The notes: generated by a model not told the origin, from the sequence alone. DNA of 64,000 nt from Haloarchaeobius iranensis (GCF_900103505.1 NZ_FNIA01000011.1:1-64000), one strand, 5' to 3'. Positions 35,478-45,082 are shown, numbered from the stretch's first letter. Program-made: numbers and translations.

Positions 35478-35896
35478 TGGCGGTCACGCTGACGGACGAG
35501 GCGTTGCGTATCCTCGGGCTGTTCGAGGAGGTCACCGAGGCGAGCGGCCGTGACTGTCTGGTCGAGGACGACCGGGTCGTCGTCCTCGTCGCCGCGGGCG
35601 ATATGGGCCCGGCAATCGGCCCGGCCGGCCAGCACGTCGCCGAGTTCGAGGAGCGCCTCGGCCGCGACGTGAAGCTCGTCGAGGACGCCGACACCGCGGC
35701 GGACTTCGTCGCGAACGCGCTCGCCCCGGCGGCGGTGTACCACGTCACCATCAGCGAGAACGGGGACACCGTCGCCTACGCGGAGGTCGACGAGGCCGAC
35801 ACCGGTGTCGCCATCGGCTCGGACGGCCGGAACATCGACACCGCGCGCGAGCTGGCGAAACGACACTTCGACGTGGACGACATCCAGCTGGCGTAG
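35477..35896 (+). CDS. nusA: Archaeal NusA-like transcription factor
   Basis: A 139-residue protein of two KH domains without the S1 and N-terminal parts of bacterial NusA. KH landmarks are GPAIGPAGQHVAEFEERLG and GVAIGSDGRNIDTARELAKR. It probably binds nascent RNA during elongation or termination. It is the last gene of the RNAP operon. In many archaea rps12 follows here; in this window there is a 242-base gap and then an unrelated gene. Confidence 0.95.
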   Translation: MAVTLTDEALRILGLFEEVTEASGRDCLVEDDRVVVLVAAGDMGPAIGPAGQHVAEFEERLGRDVKLVEDADTAADFVANALAPAAVYHVTISENGDTVAYAEVDEADTGVAIGSDGRNIDTARELAKRHFDVDDIQLA

Positions 35897-36138
35897 GGTC
35901 GACCCGCTCGTTTCTGCTGCTTGGCCTCGGGTGAGCACGGGCGAGTGACGACGGACGGCCGGACGGCCACCGGTCGCTCCCCCCTTCGGACACGCACACG
36001 GCGGTCCGGCGAGCAGTCGGCTGGGATGGAGAACTCGCCGCGCCGGACCTGGGACGCCACCCCGTCGCTACGTCACCGATTCCTGCCTGCTGGGAACCAC
36101 CCCCACCAGATTCTTCCCCCGAACGTCTTCGCCCGGAT

Positions 36139-37767
36139 ATGGATCCCTCGAAGGAGTTCGGAATTGGTGGGCTGAACCGGTTCGTGGAGGCGGCTTCGCT
36201 CACGGGCGAGATCGGGCTGGACGACGACGAGATAGCCTGGCGAAAGCAGTTCGTGGGCTTCGACGCCGAGGACGAGCGGCGGCTCGACGACCTCGAACCG
36301 CTGCTCCGGGCGAACCAGGACGCCATCGCCGACGCGTTCTACGACAACCTGACCGACCACGAGCAGACCCGTGCGGTCATCGAGCGCTCGCCGAAGGGCG
36401 TCGAACAGCTCAAGCGCACGCAGAAGGCGTACCTCGTCTCGCTCGCGACCGGCGACTACGACGAGGACTACTTCACGAACCGGGCGCGCATCGGGAAGCT
36501 CCACGAGATACTCGACATGCCGCTGAAGCAGTACGTCGGGCAGTACGGGCTCTACTACGACCTCATCCTCTCGCGGGTCGACGAGCGCGTCCAGGGCCAG
36601 GTGGTCGACGCCATCGAGGACTGGGTGGACGAGCGCGAAGCGAACGACGGCGGGCTGGAACGCGTCGTCGGCGCGCTCCGGGGCCTCGGCGGCGACGACG
36701 AGCCCGAGGGGCTGGACGAGTCGCTGGAGGCCACCGTTCGGGACGCCATCCACGACGGGATGCAGGACGTCCTCGCGGTCCTCCGTATCCTCAACCTCGA
36801 CCTGCAGGTCGCCAGCGACACGTACGTCGACTCCTACAGCCAGCGCCTGGAACGAGCTATCGACGCCCAGCGCGAGCTCGCGACGGAGGTCGAACAGGAG
36901 GTCCAGCCCCCGGTCGTCCAGCTGAAGCGGTCCTCGGCGTCGGTCGCCGAGAGCGCGGCGACCATCCGCGACCACGCCGAGGGCCAGGCCGAGGGCGCGG
37001 CCGACGCCGCCGCCGACGTCGAGGAGGTCAGCGCGGCAGCCCAGGAGGTCGCGTCGGTCGCCGACGACGTGCGGGACACGAGCGAGCGCGCGGCCGAGGA
37101 GGCGAGCGAGGGCGTCGCGGCGGGTGAGCGCGCGCTCGACGCGCTCGAAGCCGTCGAGGCGACGACCGAGGACCTGCTCGACGCCGCCGAGACCGTCGAG
37201 GCCCGCGCCGATGACATCGAGGACGTCGTCGACCGCGTCGAGAACCTGGTCGACCGGACGGCCGTCCTGGCGACGAACGCGAAGGTCGAGGCGAAGCGCG
37301 GCGGTGCCGGTGGCCCGGCGGAGACCATCGCGTCGGAGCTGGAGACGTTCGTGAGCCGCACCCGCGACGACATCGACGAGGTCGCCGAGGCCGCCGACGC
37401 CCTCCAGCACGAGGCGGCGTCCACCCGCGAGGCGGTCGACGACGCGAACGACAGCGTCCGGGCGGGTCGGGCCGAGGTGGCGGCGGCTGTCGACACCCTC
37501 GACGACCTGGAGGGTGTCGTCGACGACGCGGCCCACGGGATGGAGGAGGTCGCGGCCGCCGCCGACCAGCAGGCCCGGAGCATCGTCGAGATCTCCGAGA
37601 CCGTCGAGTCGCTCGCGAACGCCGCCGAGTCGGTGGCCTCGGAGGCACAGTCGGTCGCGAGCGCGAGCGAGGAGCAGGCCGCCAGCGCCAGACACGTGGC
37701 CGAGGCCGTCGAGAAGCTGTCGACCGACCCCATCGAGGAGCAGGTGCCCGTGTACGAGCAGGTCTGA
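36139..37767 (+). CDS. Globin-coupled methyl-accepting transducer (HemAT-like)
   Basis: A soluble 542-residue protein. Residues about 20-190 form a sensor globin with proximal histidine H122 in GKLHEILDMPLKQYV, close to the position in HemAT. A long coiled coil and signalling domain follow. The hairpin tip (residues about 371-392) reads VDRTAVLATNAKVEAKRGG and departs strongly from the usual QTNLLALNAAIEAARAGE, so coupling to CheA/CheW may be altered. The globin should bind heme and oxygen. It is monocistronic; the ATG follows a box near 36110-36118. Confidence 0.88.
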   Translation: MDPSKEFGIGGLNRFVEAASLTGEIGLDDDEIAWRKQFVGFDAEDERRLDDLEPLLRANQDAIADAFYDNLTDHEQTRAVIERSPKGVEQLKRTQKAYLVSLATGDYDEDYFTNRARIGKLHEILDMPLKQYVGQYGLYYDLILSRVDERVQGQVVDAIEDWVDEREANDGGLERVVGALRGLGGDDEPEGLDESLEATVRDAIHDGMQDVLAVLRILNLDLQVASDTYVDSYSQRLERAIDAQRELATEVEQEVQPPVVQLKRSSASVAESAATIRDHAEGQAEGAADAAADVEEVSAAAQEVASVADDVRDTSERAAEEASEGVAAGERALDALEAVEATTEDLLDAAETVEARADDIEDVVDRVENLVDRTAVLATNAKVEAKRGGAGGPAETIASELETFVSRTRDDIDEVAEAADALQHEAASTREAVDDANDSVRAGRAEVAAAVDTLDDLEGVVDDAAHGMEEVAAAADQQARSIVEISETVESLANAAESVASEAQSVASASEEQAASARHVAEAVEKLSTDPIEEQVPVYEQV

Positions 37768-37858
37768 GCCGACCGGCTCCCCGAGTCGGCGGTTCGCCGG
37801 CGCAGTCGGGTCCACCGCCGCGGCAATCCTCTTGTGTCGAGCGACCGCAGGGTCGGCC

Positions 37859-38977
37859 ATGGACGAACTCACCGAGCTCACCCGCGACCTCGTCTCGATT
37901 CCGAGCCACGACGGCGAGGCCGCTGCCGGCGACTTCGTCGAGCACTGGCTCCGCGCGGAGACCGGCGCCGACGTGACCCGGGACGACGCCGGCGACGCGG
38001 CCCGCGGCGGGAACGTCATCGCCCGCCGTGGCGCGACCGACGAGCCCGACGCGCCCACGCTCGCGTTCGTCGGCCACCACGACGTGGTTCCGCCGGGCGA
38101 CGGACAGGTCGACAGCGACGGCAGCTACGTCGTCAGCGAACGCGACGGGCGACTCTACGGCCGCGGCACCGCCGACATGAAGGGGGCCGACGCGGCGATG
38201 CTGCTCGCCTTTCGCGATGCGGACGTCGGCGCCATCGAACTCGTCTTCGCCTCGTTCGTCGGCGAGGAGGACGGCGGCATCGGCGCGCGGGCTGCCATCG
38301 ACGACGGCTTCGGTCCGGACTGGGCGCTCGTCGCCGAGGGGTCGACGGGCTACTCGGAGCCCGCCGTCCTCGACGTCGCCGTCGCGCACAAGGGCCGCCG
38401 GGGGAGCACCGTGACCGCCCGTGGGCAGGCCGCCCACGCCAGCGAGCCCGACGCCGGCGAGAACGCGGCGTACCGCGCCTGCGACGCCGTCGACGTGGTT
38501 CGGGGGCTCGACTGGCCGTCCGTCGCGGTCGCCGGCGAGGAGCTCTCGGGGAGCGTCACCGTCACCGGCATCGAGGGTGGGTCGGCGTGGAACGTCGTCC
38601 CCGAGTCCTGCGAGGTGACCGTCGACGAGCGCACCGTGCCGGGCGAGCGGGCCGACCTCGCGCAGGTCGAGACAATCGACGGCGTCGAGTGGACCGTCGA
38701 CCAGGACCTCCCGCCGATGCGCTGCTCGGACGACGCCTTCGCCGACGCCGTCCTCGACGCGGTCCGGGACGGACAGGACGGTGCCGGCGAGCTCGTCACG
38801 AAACCCCACGCGACCGACGCCGGCTGGCTCGCCGAGGCCGGGACGGCCTGCGTCGTCTGCGGCCCCGCCGAACCCGGCGAGGCCCACACCGCGGCGGAGA
38901 GCGTCTCCATCGACGTGCTCGAACGCTGCTACGACACCTACCGACGGCTCGCGGCGGCCTGGCCCGACGCGATGTGA
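37859..38977 (+). CDS. M20 family metallopeptidase (ArgE/DapE type)
   Basis: A 372-residue co-catalytic zinc enzyme. VGHHDVVPPGDG near residues 72-83 gives the first ligand and catalytic aspartate, GRGTADMKGADAAML the bridging aspartate, and ASFVGEEDGG the general base and glutamate. The dimerisation lid lies in the middle (HKGRRGSTVTARGQAAHAS). Likely reactions are deacylation of N-acyl amino acids or succinyl-diaminopimelate; the sequence does not decide. The start at 37859 begins the family homology. Confidence 0.9.
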   Translation: MDELTELTRDLVSIPSHDGEAAAGDFVEHWLRAETGADVTRDDAGDAARGGNVIARRGATDEPDAPTLAFVGHHDVVPPGDGQVDSDGSYVVSERDGRLYGRGTADMKGADAAMLLAFRDADVGAIELVFASFVGEEDGGIGARAAIDDGFGPDWALVAEGSTGYSEPAVLDVAVAHKGRRGSTVTARGQAAHASEPDAGENAAYRACDAVDVVRGLDWPSVAVAGEELSGSVTVTGIEGGSAWNVVPESCEVTVDERTVPGERADLAQVETIDGVEWTVDQDLPPMRCSDDAFADAVLDAVRDGQDGAGELVTKPHATDAGWLAEAGTACVVCGPAEPGEAHTAAESVSIDVLERCYDTYRRLAAAWPDAM

Positions 38978-39052
38978 GTCGCCCTCGCCGTCGCGGCGAC
39001 CCGCGTCTCACGAATGGGAGAGTTCATAGGTTCCGAATCGAAACACCCACCC

Positions 39053-40564
39053 ATGGCAACGGAAGCCGCCCAGCACTCCGAGACGTACGAGGAGTTCATC
39101 ACACTCGTCGAGCGCATCTCGAACGTCGGGAGCGCCCAGTCGCTCTTGAACTGGGACCAGGAGGTCATGATGCCCGAGGAGGGCACACCCGCCCGGTCCA
39201 AGCAGCTGTCTGCGCTCTCGGCGGTGAGCCACGAGCTGCTCACCGGCGAGGAGATGGCCGGCTACCTCGACGAGCTGGCGGATGCGGACCTCGACGCCGA
39301 GCAGGCGGCCGTCGTCCGCGAGGTGCGCCGGAAGTACGAGCGCGCAGCTCGCGTTCCGACGGACCTGGTCGAGACGATCTCCCAGACCGCCGCGGAGGCC
39401 CACCCGCTCTGGAAGGAGGCCAAGGCGGAGGACGACTTCTCCATCTTCGCGCCGAAGCTGGAGGAGCTCGTCGAGCTGAAGCGGGAGTACGCCGAGCACA
39501 TCGACCCCGACCGCGACCCGTACGCGGTGCTGTTCGAGGACTACGAGCCGTACCTCGGCCTCGACACTGCGGAGGAAACGCTCACCGAACTGCGCGACGA
39601 GCTCGTCCCGCTCGTCGAGGACATCCGCGCCTCCGACGCCGACCTCGCGACGCCGTTCGAGGGCGAGTTCGACGAGGCGACCCAGGAGGAACTGGCCCGC
39701 GACGTGCTCGACACGCTGGGCTACGACTGGGACCGCGGCCGCCTCGACGTCGCGCCGCACCCGTTCTCGACGGGCAACCAGTTCGACGCCCGCGTGACGA
39801 CCCGGTTCGACGAGTCCGACCCGCTCGGCGCGCTCACCTCGACCGTCCACGAGTTCGGCCACGCGACGTACACGCTCGGCCTGCCCGACGAGCACTACGG
39901 CACGCCGCTGGGCGAGTCCCGCGACCTCACCGTCCACGAGAGCCAGAGCCGGCTCTGGGAGAACCACGTCGGCCGCTCCGAGCCGTTCTGGCAGCGCTTC
40001 CTCCCCTCGATGCGGGAGCGCTTCCCACAGGTCGACGACGCCACGCCGCGTGACGTCTACGAGGCAGCCAACACCGTCAAGGAGGACAACCTCATCCGCG
40101 TCGAGGCCGACGAGCTCACCTACCACATGCACATCGTCGTGCGCTTCGAGGTCGAGAAGGAGCTCATCTCGGGCGAGCTCGACGTCGAGGATGTCCCGGA
40201 GGTCTGGAACGACAAGTACGAGGAGTACCTCGGCATCCGGCCCGAGACCGACGCCGAGGGCTGCCTGCAGGACATCCACTGGAGCCACGGCAGCTTCGGC
40301 TACTTCCCGACGTACTCCCTGGGCTCCGTGCTCGCCGCCCAGCTCTACGAGGCCGCCGAGGACGACCTCGGGGCGCTCGACGAGCGCACCCGCGAGGGCG
40401 AGTTCGACGAGCTCCACGCGTGGCTCACCGAGAACGTCCACCAGCACGGCTGCCTGTACACCACGGACGACCTCGTGCAGGAGGCGACCGGCGAGGGCTT
40501 CACCGCCGACTACTTCCTCGACTACGTCACGGAGAAGTACGGCGAACTGTACGACCTGCACTGA
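39053..40564 (+). CDS. Carboxypeptidase M32 (Taq type)
   Basis: A 503-residue zinc carboxypeptidase. The zinc motif HEFGHATY starts at about H266, and the family's second motif HESQSRLWENHVGRS follows about 35 residues later. The length is normal for thermostable carboxypeptidase 1. It trims C-terminal residues from peptides in the cytoplasm. The ATG at 39053 is preferred over one at 39014 because it begins the homology and has a box about 30 bases upstream. A dispersed repeat starts 50 bases after its stop. Confidence 0.93.
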   Translation: MATEAAQHSETYEEFITLVERISNVGSAQSLLNWDQEVMMPEEGTPARSKQLSALSAVSHELLTGEEMAGYLDELADADLDAEQAAVVREVRRKYERAARVPTDLVETISQTAAEAHPLWKEAKAEDDFSIFAPKLEELVELKREYAEHIDPDRDPYAVLFEDYEPYLGLDTAEETLTELRDELVPLVEDIRASDADLATPFEGEFDEATQEELARDVLDTLGYDWDRGRLDVAPHPFSTGNQFDARVTTRFDESDPLGALTSTVHEFGHATYTLGLPDEHYGTPLGESRDLTVHESQSRLWENHVGRSEPFWQRFLPSMRERFPQVDDATPRDVYEAANTVKEDNLIRVEADELTYHMHIVVRFEVEKELISGELDVEDVPEVWNDKYEEYLGIRPETDAEGCLQDIHWSHGSFGYFPTYSLGSVLAAQLYEAAEDDLGALDERTREGEFDELHAWLTENVHQHGCLYTTDDLVQEATGEGFTADYFLDYVTEKYGELYDLH

Positions 40565-40613
40565 GTCGACTTCCCGTTCTGTCACCGTTTTCGACACTCG
40601 GCGACCAGCTGGC

Positions 40614-40950
40614 ATGGCGCGCGGCTGGCGAGCGTGCCGAAGGCCGCGAGCCATCCGCGCGAGGGATGCGCACCGCAGCGAAGCGAGGAGCGCAATCGGC
40701 TGGGGAGGTTCGAGGTGCGGTGCGGGGTGGGACTGAAAGGGGCGACGTGCTCGTCGAGCGAGACGATGCAAGGACCACAGGAACGAAGGCCGTGGTTCGA
40801 AAGACGCCTTCGGCGTCTTTCGTCATCACGAGAGAGCGAAGCTCTCTCGAACGACAGCGAGTCGCAGCCGACGAGCACGTCGGGGCTATCTGGCTGTTTC
40901 CGGTACTAGCGTGTCTCACGACTGACCGGGGTTTCCGGCTGTTGTCGTCA
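40614..40950 (+). repeat. Dispersed hairpin-rich intergenic repeat, copy B
   Basis: Starts TGGCGCGCGGCTGGCGAG 50 bases after the M32 stop. It shares GAGCCATCCGCG, GAGGGATG, CGGCTGGGGAGG and GGTGCGGT with the copies at 9191 and 62840. Two perfect hairpins follow: CGAAAGACGCC/GGCGTCTTTCG (40798-40808 and 40812-40822) and CGAGAGAGC/GCTCTCTCG (40829-40837 and 40841-40849). It ends around TTGTCGTCACCA. No protein-like ORF is found in this 513-base gap. Confidence 0.85.
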
Positions 40951-41077
40951 CCAGCAGTTCTCGTCGGCTGCAGAGCGTTCGAGGTGTCTCCAGTCCCGCG
41001 CCGACCAGTTGCAACTCCCCGATTTCTCTGACACGGAACCGAAGCGCTAACGTCCCCCTCCACACCTACGAACGGGC

Positions 41078-42400
41078 GTGCAACGTCTCCGTTCCGCGGC
41101 CGCCGAGCTCAGGACGCCCGGCGGACGCGCCCGTCTGTTCGCGGTTCTGTCGCTCGTCTTTCTCGTCGTCGCGGTCGCCGGCATCGTGACGACGCCGACC
41201 CAGCCCGTACTGACCGTGGACGAGGAGCCGCCCGAGAACAACACGCTCGTCGCCGTCCAGGGCTACCAGGACGGCGGGAAGGCCCTGGAGATAACGCCCG
41301 ACGGCGAGGTGGCGTGGGAGTACAGCGAGCCCGACGACGTGTTCGACCTCGAGCTCGTCAACGAGTCGACCGTGCAGGTGTCGACCGCGTCGACAGTCCC
41401 CGACTCGGACTGTCCGGAGCCGTACGCGAGCGACGGCTACGACGGCTGCGTGCGCAACGCGCTCCAGCACGTCGACCGGGGGACGAACGAGGTCGTCTGG
41501 GAGTACGCCTGGTACGACGTGGAGAAGCACGAGCATGAGCTCCACGACGCCGACCGGTACGTCGTCGACGGCGAGGCGCGCTACGCGATGGCCGACATGG
41601 GCAACGACCGGGTGTTCGCGGTCGACCACGACGGGACCCTGCGCTGGGAGTGGAACGCCACGGACGACTACCAGATGCCCGACGGGATGGGGCCGGAGGG
41701 TGACTGGACGCACGTGAACGACGTGGACCGCATCGAGCCGGGCGTGTTCCAGATCAGCCTGCGGAACTTCGACACCGTCGCCGAGCTCCACGTCGCTGAC
41801 GACGGCGACGTGCGGGTCGAGCCGGTCGTCGGGCCGAACGAGTTCCACGCCGACGACGAGGGCGAGCTGTACGAGCAGCACAACCCGGACCGACTCGCCG
41901 ACGGCTCGCTCATCGTCGCCGACAGCGAGCACGACCGCATCGTCGAGTTCGGGCCGGACGGCGACGTAGTCTGGGAGGTCGGCGGCAGTGCGACGTTCGA
42001 CTGGCCGCGCGACGGCGACCGACTCCCCGACGGCGACACGCTCGTCGCCGACTCGTACAACGACCGCGTCGTCGAGGTGACCCCCGACGGCGAGGTCGTC
42101 TGGGCGGTCGAGGTCGGCAACCTCGTCTACGAGGTCGACCGCGTCACCACGCCGGCGGACGCGAGCGACGGGAGCCGCCCCGCGCCGTCGGCCACCCAGG
42201 GCGAGTTCTCGAGCGCGATGACCGACGCGAACGTCGTCGCGGAGTACCTCGCGTTCGGCATCGCGGTCTCGAAGTACGTGCTCCCCTACGCCGTCGCGGA
42301 ACAGCTGTACTGGCTGCTCGGTGCGGTCTTCTCCCTGCTGCTCGCGGGCGTCGAACGCTACCGTGCGTCCTCGCGCTCGCTGTCGCTACCGTCACGCTGA
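41078..42400 (+). CDS. Arylsulfotransferase-like beta-propeller membrane protein
   Basis: Encodes 440 residues. An N-terminal transmembrane helix (about 20-40) precedes an extracytoplasmic propeller with repeats such as ALEITPDGEVAWEY, FGPDGDVVWEVGG and EVTPDGEVVWAVEVG. A histidine-rich stretch WTHVNDVDRIEPG resembles the arylsulfate sulfotransferase (ASST) fold. A second hydrophobic segment is near residue 410-425. The true substrate is unknown and could be unrelated to sulfate transfer. The start is GTG 41078. It converges on and overlaps the next gene by 43 bases. Confidence 0.8.
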   Translation: MQRLRSAAAELRTPGGRARLFAVLSLVFLVVAVAGIVTTPTQPVLTVDEEPPENNTLVAVQGYQDGGKALEITPDGEVAWEYSEPDDVFDLELVNESTVQVSTASTVPDSDCPEPYASDGYDGCVRNALQHVDRGTNEVVWEYAWYDVEKHEHELHDADRYVVDGEARYAMADMGNDRVFAVDHDGTLRWEWNATDDYQMPDGMGPEGDWTHVNDVDRIEPGVFQISLRNFDTVAELHVADDGDVRVEPVVGPNEFHADDEGELYEQHNPDRLADGSLIVADSEHDRIVEFGPDGDVVWEVGGSATFDWPRDGDRLPDGDTLVADSYNDRVVEVTPDGEVVWAVEVGNLVYEVDRVTTPADASDGSRPAPSATQGEFSSAMTDANVVAEYLAFGIAVSKYVLPYAVAEQLYWLLGAVFSLLLAGVERYRASSRSLSLPSR

Positions 42401-43068
42401 CGGCGCGCGAGCAGCGTCTCGAGGTCGTCCAGCAGGCCCGGCAGCACCAGCCGTGCGTCGGGGTCGAAGGCGAACAGCGACCCGGCTGCGGGCTCGCCGG
42501 GCGGGGCGACGTAGACCAGCGTCTCGTCGCCGGTCGAGACGACCACGCTGGCCGGGGCGTCACCGTCCGCGACGAGCGCGCGGGCGAGCCGTCGGCACCG
42601 TGTCCGTGCCTCATTGGCCGACAGGGCGTCGGCGTCGTCACGCTCGTAGGCGACCGTCACGTCGTCGCCGACCCGGTGTGCGACGGCCCGGAGGGCGAAC
42701 TCGCTCCGGGTGCGGACGAGCCGGACGAGCAGGTCGTCCGTGTACGGGGCGACGCCCGCGATGGCGGCCAGCTCCTCGGTGCGGGTGTCGCCCTGCCGGT
42801 GGAGGCGCTGCATGTACGCCAGCGCGAGGTCCTTGGCCTCGGCAAGCGTCGCCGTTCGGCCGAGCGTCAGCGGCGTCCAGTAGTCGTCGCCGAACAGCCG
42901 GTGGACGCGGACGAGGTAGGCACTCGCGGTCATCTCGCTGGCGCGGCCGTTGTGCGAGTCGTAGCGCGGGAGGATGCTCAGCGCGAGCTCGCGTGGCTCG
43001 TGGAAGTACTCCGCGCCGTTTCGCCCCTCGTACTCGCGGACCCAGCCCGTCGGCAGGGCGTCGTCCAT
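42358..43068 (-). CDS. Conserved haloarchaeal hypothetical protein
   Basis: A soluble 236-residue acidic protein without a recognised domain. Visible features are a TGWVREYEGRNGAEYFHEP start, an aromatic-rich first third, and a C-terminal helix DDLETLLARRQRDGSDSER. Its ATG immediately follows the amzA stop, so it is probably the second gene of an operon with archaemetzincin. Its 3' end overlaps the arylsulfotransferase-like gene on the other strand by 43 bases. Function unknown. Confidence 0.75.
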   Translation of the reverse strand: MDDALPTGWVREYEGRNGAEYFHEPRELALSILPRYDSHNGRASEMTASAYLVRVHRLFGDDYWTPLTLGRTATLAEAKDLALAYMQRLHRQGDTRTEELAAIAGVAPYTDDLLVRLVRTRSEFALRAVAHRVGDDVTVAYERDDADALSANEARTRCRRLARALVADGDAPASVVVSTGDETLVYVAPPGEPAAGSLFAFDPDARLVLPGLLDDLETLLARRQRDGSDSEREDAR

Positions 43069-43590
43069 CTACAGGACCATCCGCTGGCAGGTCCCACAGA
43101 GGTTCTCCTCCTTCACGTCGACCTCGCGGACCGTGGGCGAGAAGTTCATCACGCACCGCTTGTTGTCGCAGTGTTCGAGCCCCATCGTGTGGCCGATCTC
43201 GTGGACGATCTCCTTGCGGATGCGGTCCTCGAAGATGTCCTCGGAGCTGCGGTTCGAGAAGCCGCCGTCGCTGGAGGTCTGGAGCCGGTACGTCGAGACC
43301 ACGCTCCCGCTTCCGTCGAGGTAGGCGAGTCCGAAGACGTAGTTCCGGCGGCGATAGAACAGGTCCTTCGGCGTGACGCCGATGTTCTTCTCGCCCGTCC
43401 CGACCTGCTCCGCGAGCTGGATGAACTCCTCGGCGGAGTACTGCTCTCTGCCGTGGTCGAACGCGTCGCTCGGGAGCGGCTGTGGCTCGTGGATCGTCAC
43501 GTCGCAGTCGTACACCGACCTGAGTCCCTCCGAAGCCGCACGCTTGACGGCGGCGGAGACGTCCCCCACGGGGACGATGTCGACGAGCAT
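43069..43590 (-). CDS. amzA: Archaemetzincin metalloprotease
   Basis: A 173-residue zinc protease. The active site HEIGHTMGLEHC (H130, E131, H134, H140) is followed by the structural zinc cysteines C141, C146, C165 and C168 in the CX4C...CX2C pattern that defines archaemetzincins. A leaderless promoter (box GATATTTATAGCCC on the minus strand, about 43609-43622) fixes the ATG. It is divergent from the UPF0146 gene and in an operon with the downstream hypothetical gene. The physiological substrate is unknown. Confidence 0.94.
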   Translation of the reverse strand: MLVDIVPVGDVSAAVKRAASEGLRSVYDCDVTIHEPQPLPSDAFDHGREQYSAEEFIQLAEQVGTGEKNIGVTPKDLFYRRRNYVFGLAYLDGSGSVVSTYRLQTSSDGGFSNRSSEDIFEDRIRKEIVHEIGHTMGLEHCDNKRCVMNFSPTVREVDVKEENLCGTCQRMVL

Positions 43591-43629
43591 GGAAAACCGT
43601 AAGGTAGCCCGGGCTATAAATATCCCGCC

Positions 43630-44070
43630 GTGGTCCCCGACTCGACCCCCGCGCTGATCGACCGACTCGCCCGCTTCGAGCGGGTGGTCGAGGTCGGCAT
43701 CGGCAACCGGACCGACGTGGCCGCCGGGCTCGCAGCGCGCGGCGTCGCCGTCACCGCGACGGACGTGCGTGACTGTCCGGTTCCCGACGGCGTTCGCTTC
43801 CTACGCGACGACGTGACCGGCCCCGACCCCTCGGTGTACGCGTCGGCCGACGCCGTCTACGCGCTGAACTGTCCGCCGGAGCTCCAGCGAGCGGTCGCGG
43901 CGGTCGCCCGTGGCGCCGACGCCGCCTGCCTTCTCACGACCCTCGGCGGCGACCCGACGACGCTCCCGGTGACGCAAGAGACGATTCCCGGCGACACGCT
44001 GTTCGTGGTCGACACCGACGCGCCGGGTGCCGGTCGACGACGTGGGCGGGGCGGTCGGAACGGGCGTTAA
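43630..44070 (+). CDS. UPF0146 family protein
   Basis: A 146-residue archaeal protein of unknown function with a Rossmann-like start, [20 protein letters not shown], followed by [11 protein letters not shown] and [16 protein letters not shown]. The fold suggests a small SAM-methyltransferase relative. It begins at GTG 43630, 39 bases from the divergent amzA start. Its C-terminal 20 residues are Gly/Arg-rich and poorly protein-like. Confidence 0.82.
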   Translation: MVPDSTPALIDRLARFERVVEVGIGNRTDVAAGLAARGVAVTATDVRDCPVPDGVRFLRDDVTGPDPSVYASADAVYALNCPPELQRAVAAVARGADAACLLTTLGGDPTTLPVTQETIPGDTLFVVDTDAPGAGRRRGRGGRNGR

Positions 44071-44158
44071 GGACGCCTGTGCGTCCCGTGACGGCGGTTA
44101 TGACCGCTCGCGTCCAGGGTCCGATAGGCCCATTACCCGGGGGAACAGATGGCGGGGT

Positions 44159-45028
44159 ATGCAGGTGGACACGGTCGTCCTGGACGTCGACGGCGTGCTC
44201 GTCGATGTCTCCGACTCCTACCGGCGTGCCATCGTGGACGCCGTCGAGCACGTCTACGGCGAGACAATCGACCGTGCGGACGTGCAGGCGTTCAAGGACG
44301 CCGAGGGGTTCAACAACGACTGGGAGCTGACCTACGCCGCGGCGCTGTTCGTCCTCGCGAAGCGCGAGGGGCTCGAACTCGGTCTCGAGGAGTTCACCGG
44401 CGAGGTACGCGAACACGGCGGCGGACTTGACGCCGCCGAACTCGTCGTCGGCAGCGAGATCGGCGCGGCGGCCCTCGACGCGGTCCACGACGCCTGGGAC
44501 ACCGACCGCCTCCGGGACGTGTTCCAGCAGCTCTACCTCGGCAGCGAGCGCTACCGCGAGCTCGAGGACGGCGAGCCGGACATGGACCACGAGGGCTACA
44601 TCGAGAACGAGCCCGTCATCGCCACGCCGGCGACGGTCGCGGCGCTCACGGAACGCTGGAACGTCGGCATCGTCACCGGCCGCCCCGCCGCGGAGGCGGA
44701 CATCGCACTGGACCGAGTGGGGCTCGACGTCCCCGACGAACACCGGTTCACGATGGACGACTGGGAGGCCGGCAAGCCCGACCCACACGCGCTGGTCACG
44801 CTCGCCGAGCGCTTCGACTCCGACTCGCTCGTCTTCGTCGGCGACACCATCGACGACGTCCAGACCGCACGCAACGCCGCCGCCGAGGACACGTCCCGCG
44901 AGTACCACGCCGTCGGCGTCCTCAGCGGCGGGCTCTCCGGTGTCGCCGGCAAGGAGACGTTCGTGGCCTACGGCGCCGAGGCCATCCTCGACGACGTGAC
45001 GCTCCTGCCCGACCTCCTGGAGACGTAA
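44159..45028 (+). CDS. HAD superfamily hydrolase (TIGR01548-like)
   Basis: A 289-residue HAD-type phosphatase. Motif 1 [16 protein letters not shown] (D9, D11), motif 2 GIVTGRP, the lysine in [15 protein letters not shown], and motif 4 [13 protein letters not shown] are all intact. It belongs to the HAD-IA branch that includes the haloarchaeal/cyanobacterial TIGR01548 group. Substrate not known. The ATG at 44159 is set by the motif near the N-terminus and by a box about 26 bases upstream. Confidence 0.87.
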   Translation: MQVDTVVLDVDGVLVDVSDSYRRAIVDAVEHVYGETIDRADVQAFKDAEGFNNDWELTYAAALFVLAKREGLELGLEEFTGEVREHGGGLDAAELVVGSEIGAAALDAVHDAWDTDRLRDVFQQLYLGSERYRELEDGEPDMDHEGYIENEPVIATPATVAALTERWNVGIVTGRPAAEADIALDRVGLDVPDEHRFTMDDWEAGKPDPHALVTLAERFDSDSLVFVGDTIDDVQTARNAAAEDTSREYHAVGVLSGGLSGVAGKETFVAYGAEAILDDVTLLPDLLET

Positions 45029-45082
45029 TCGCCCGACGACAGCTAGCCAGCCTTTTGTATCACGGTCGCCCAGCCCCATCTG

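Noticed and set aside
40527-41063. Open frames inside the gap after the M32 peptidase
   Set aside because: They fall in the dispersed repeat, follow its hairpins, and are not preserved in the other copies.
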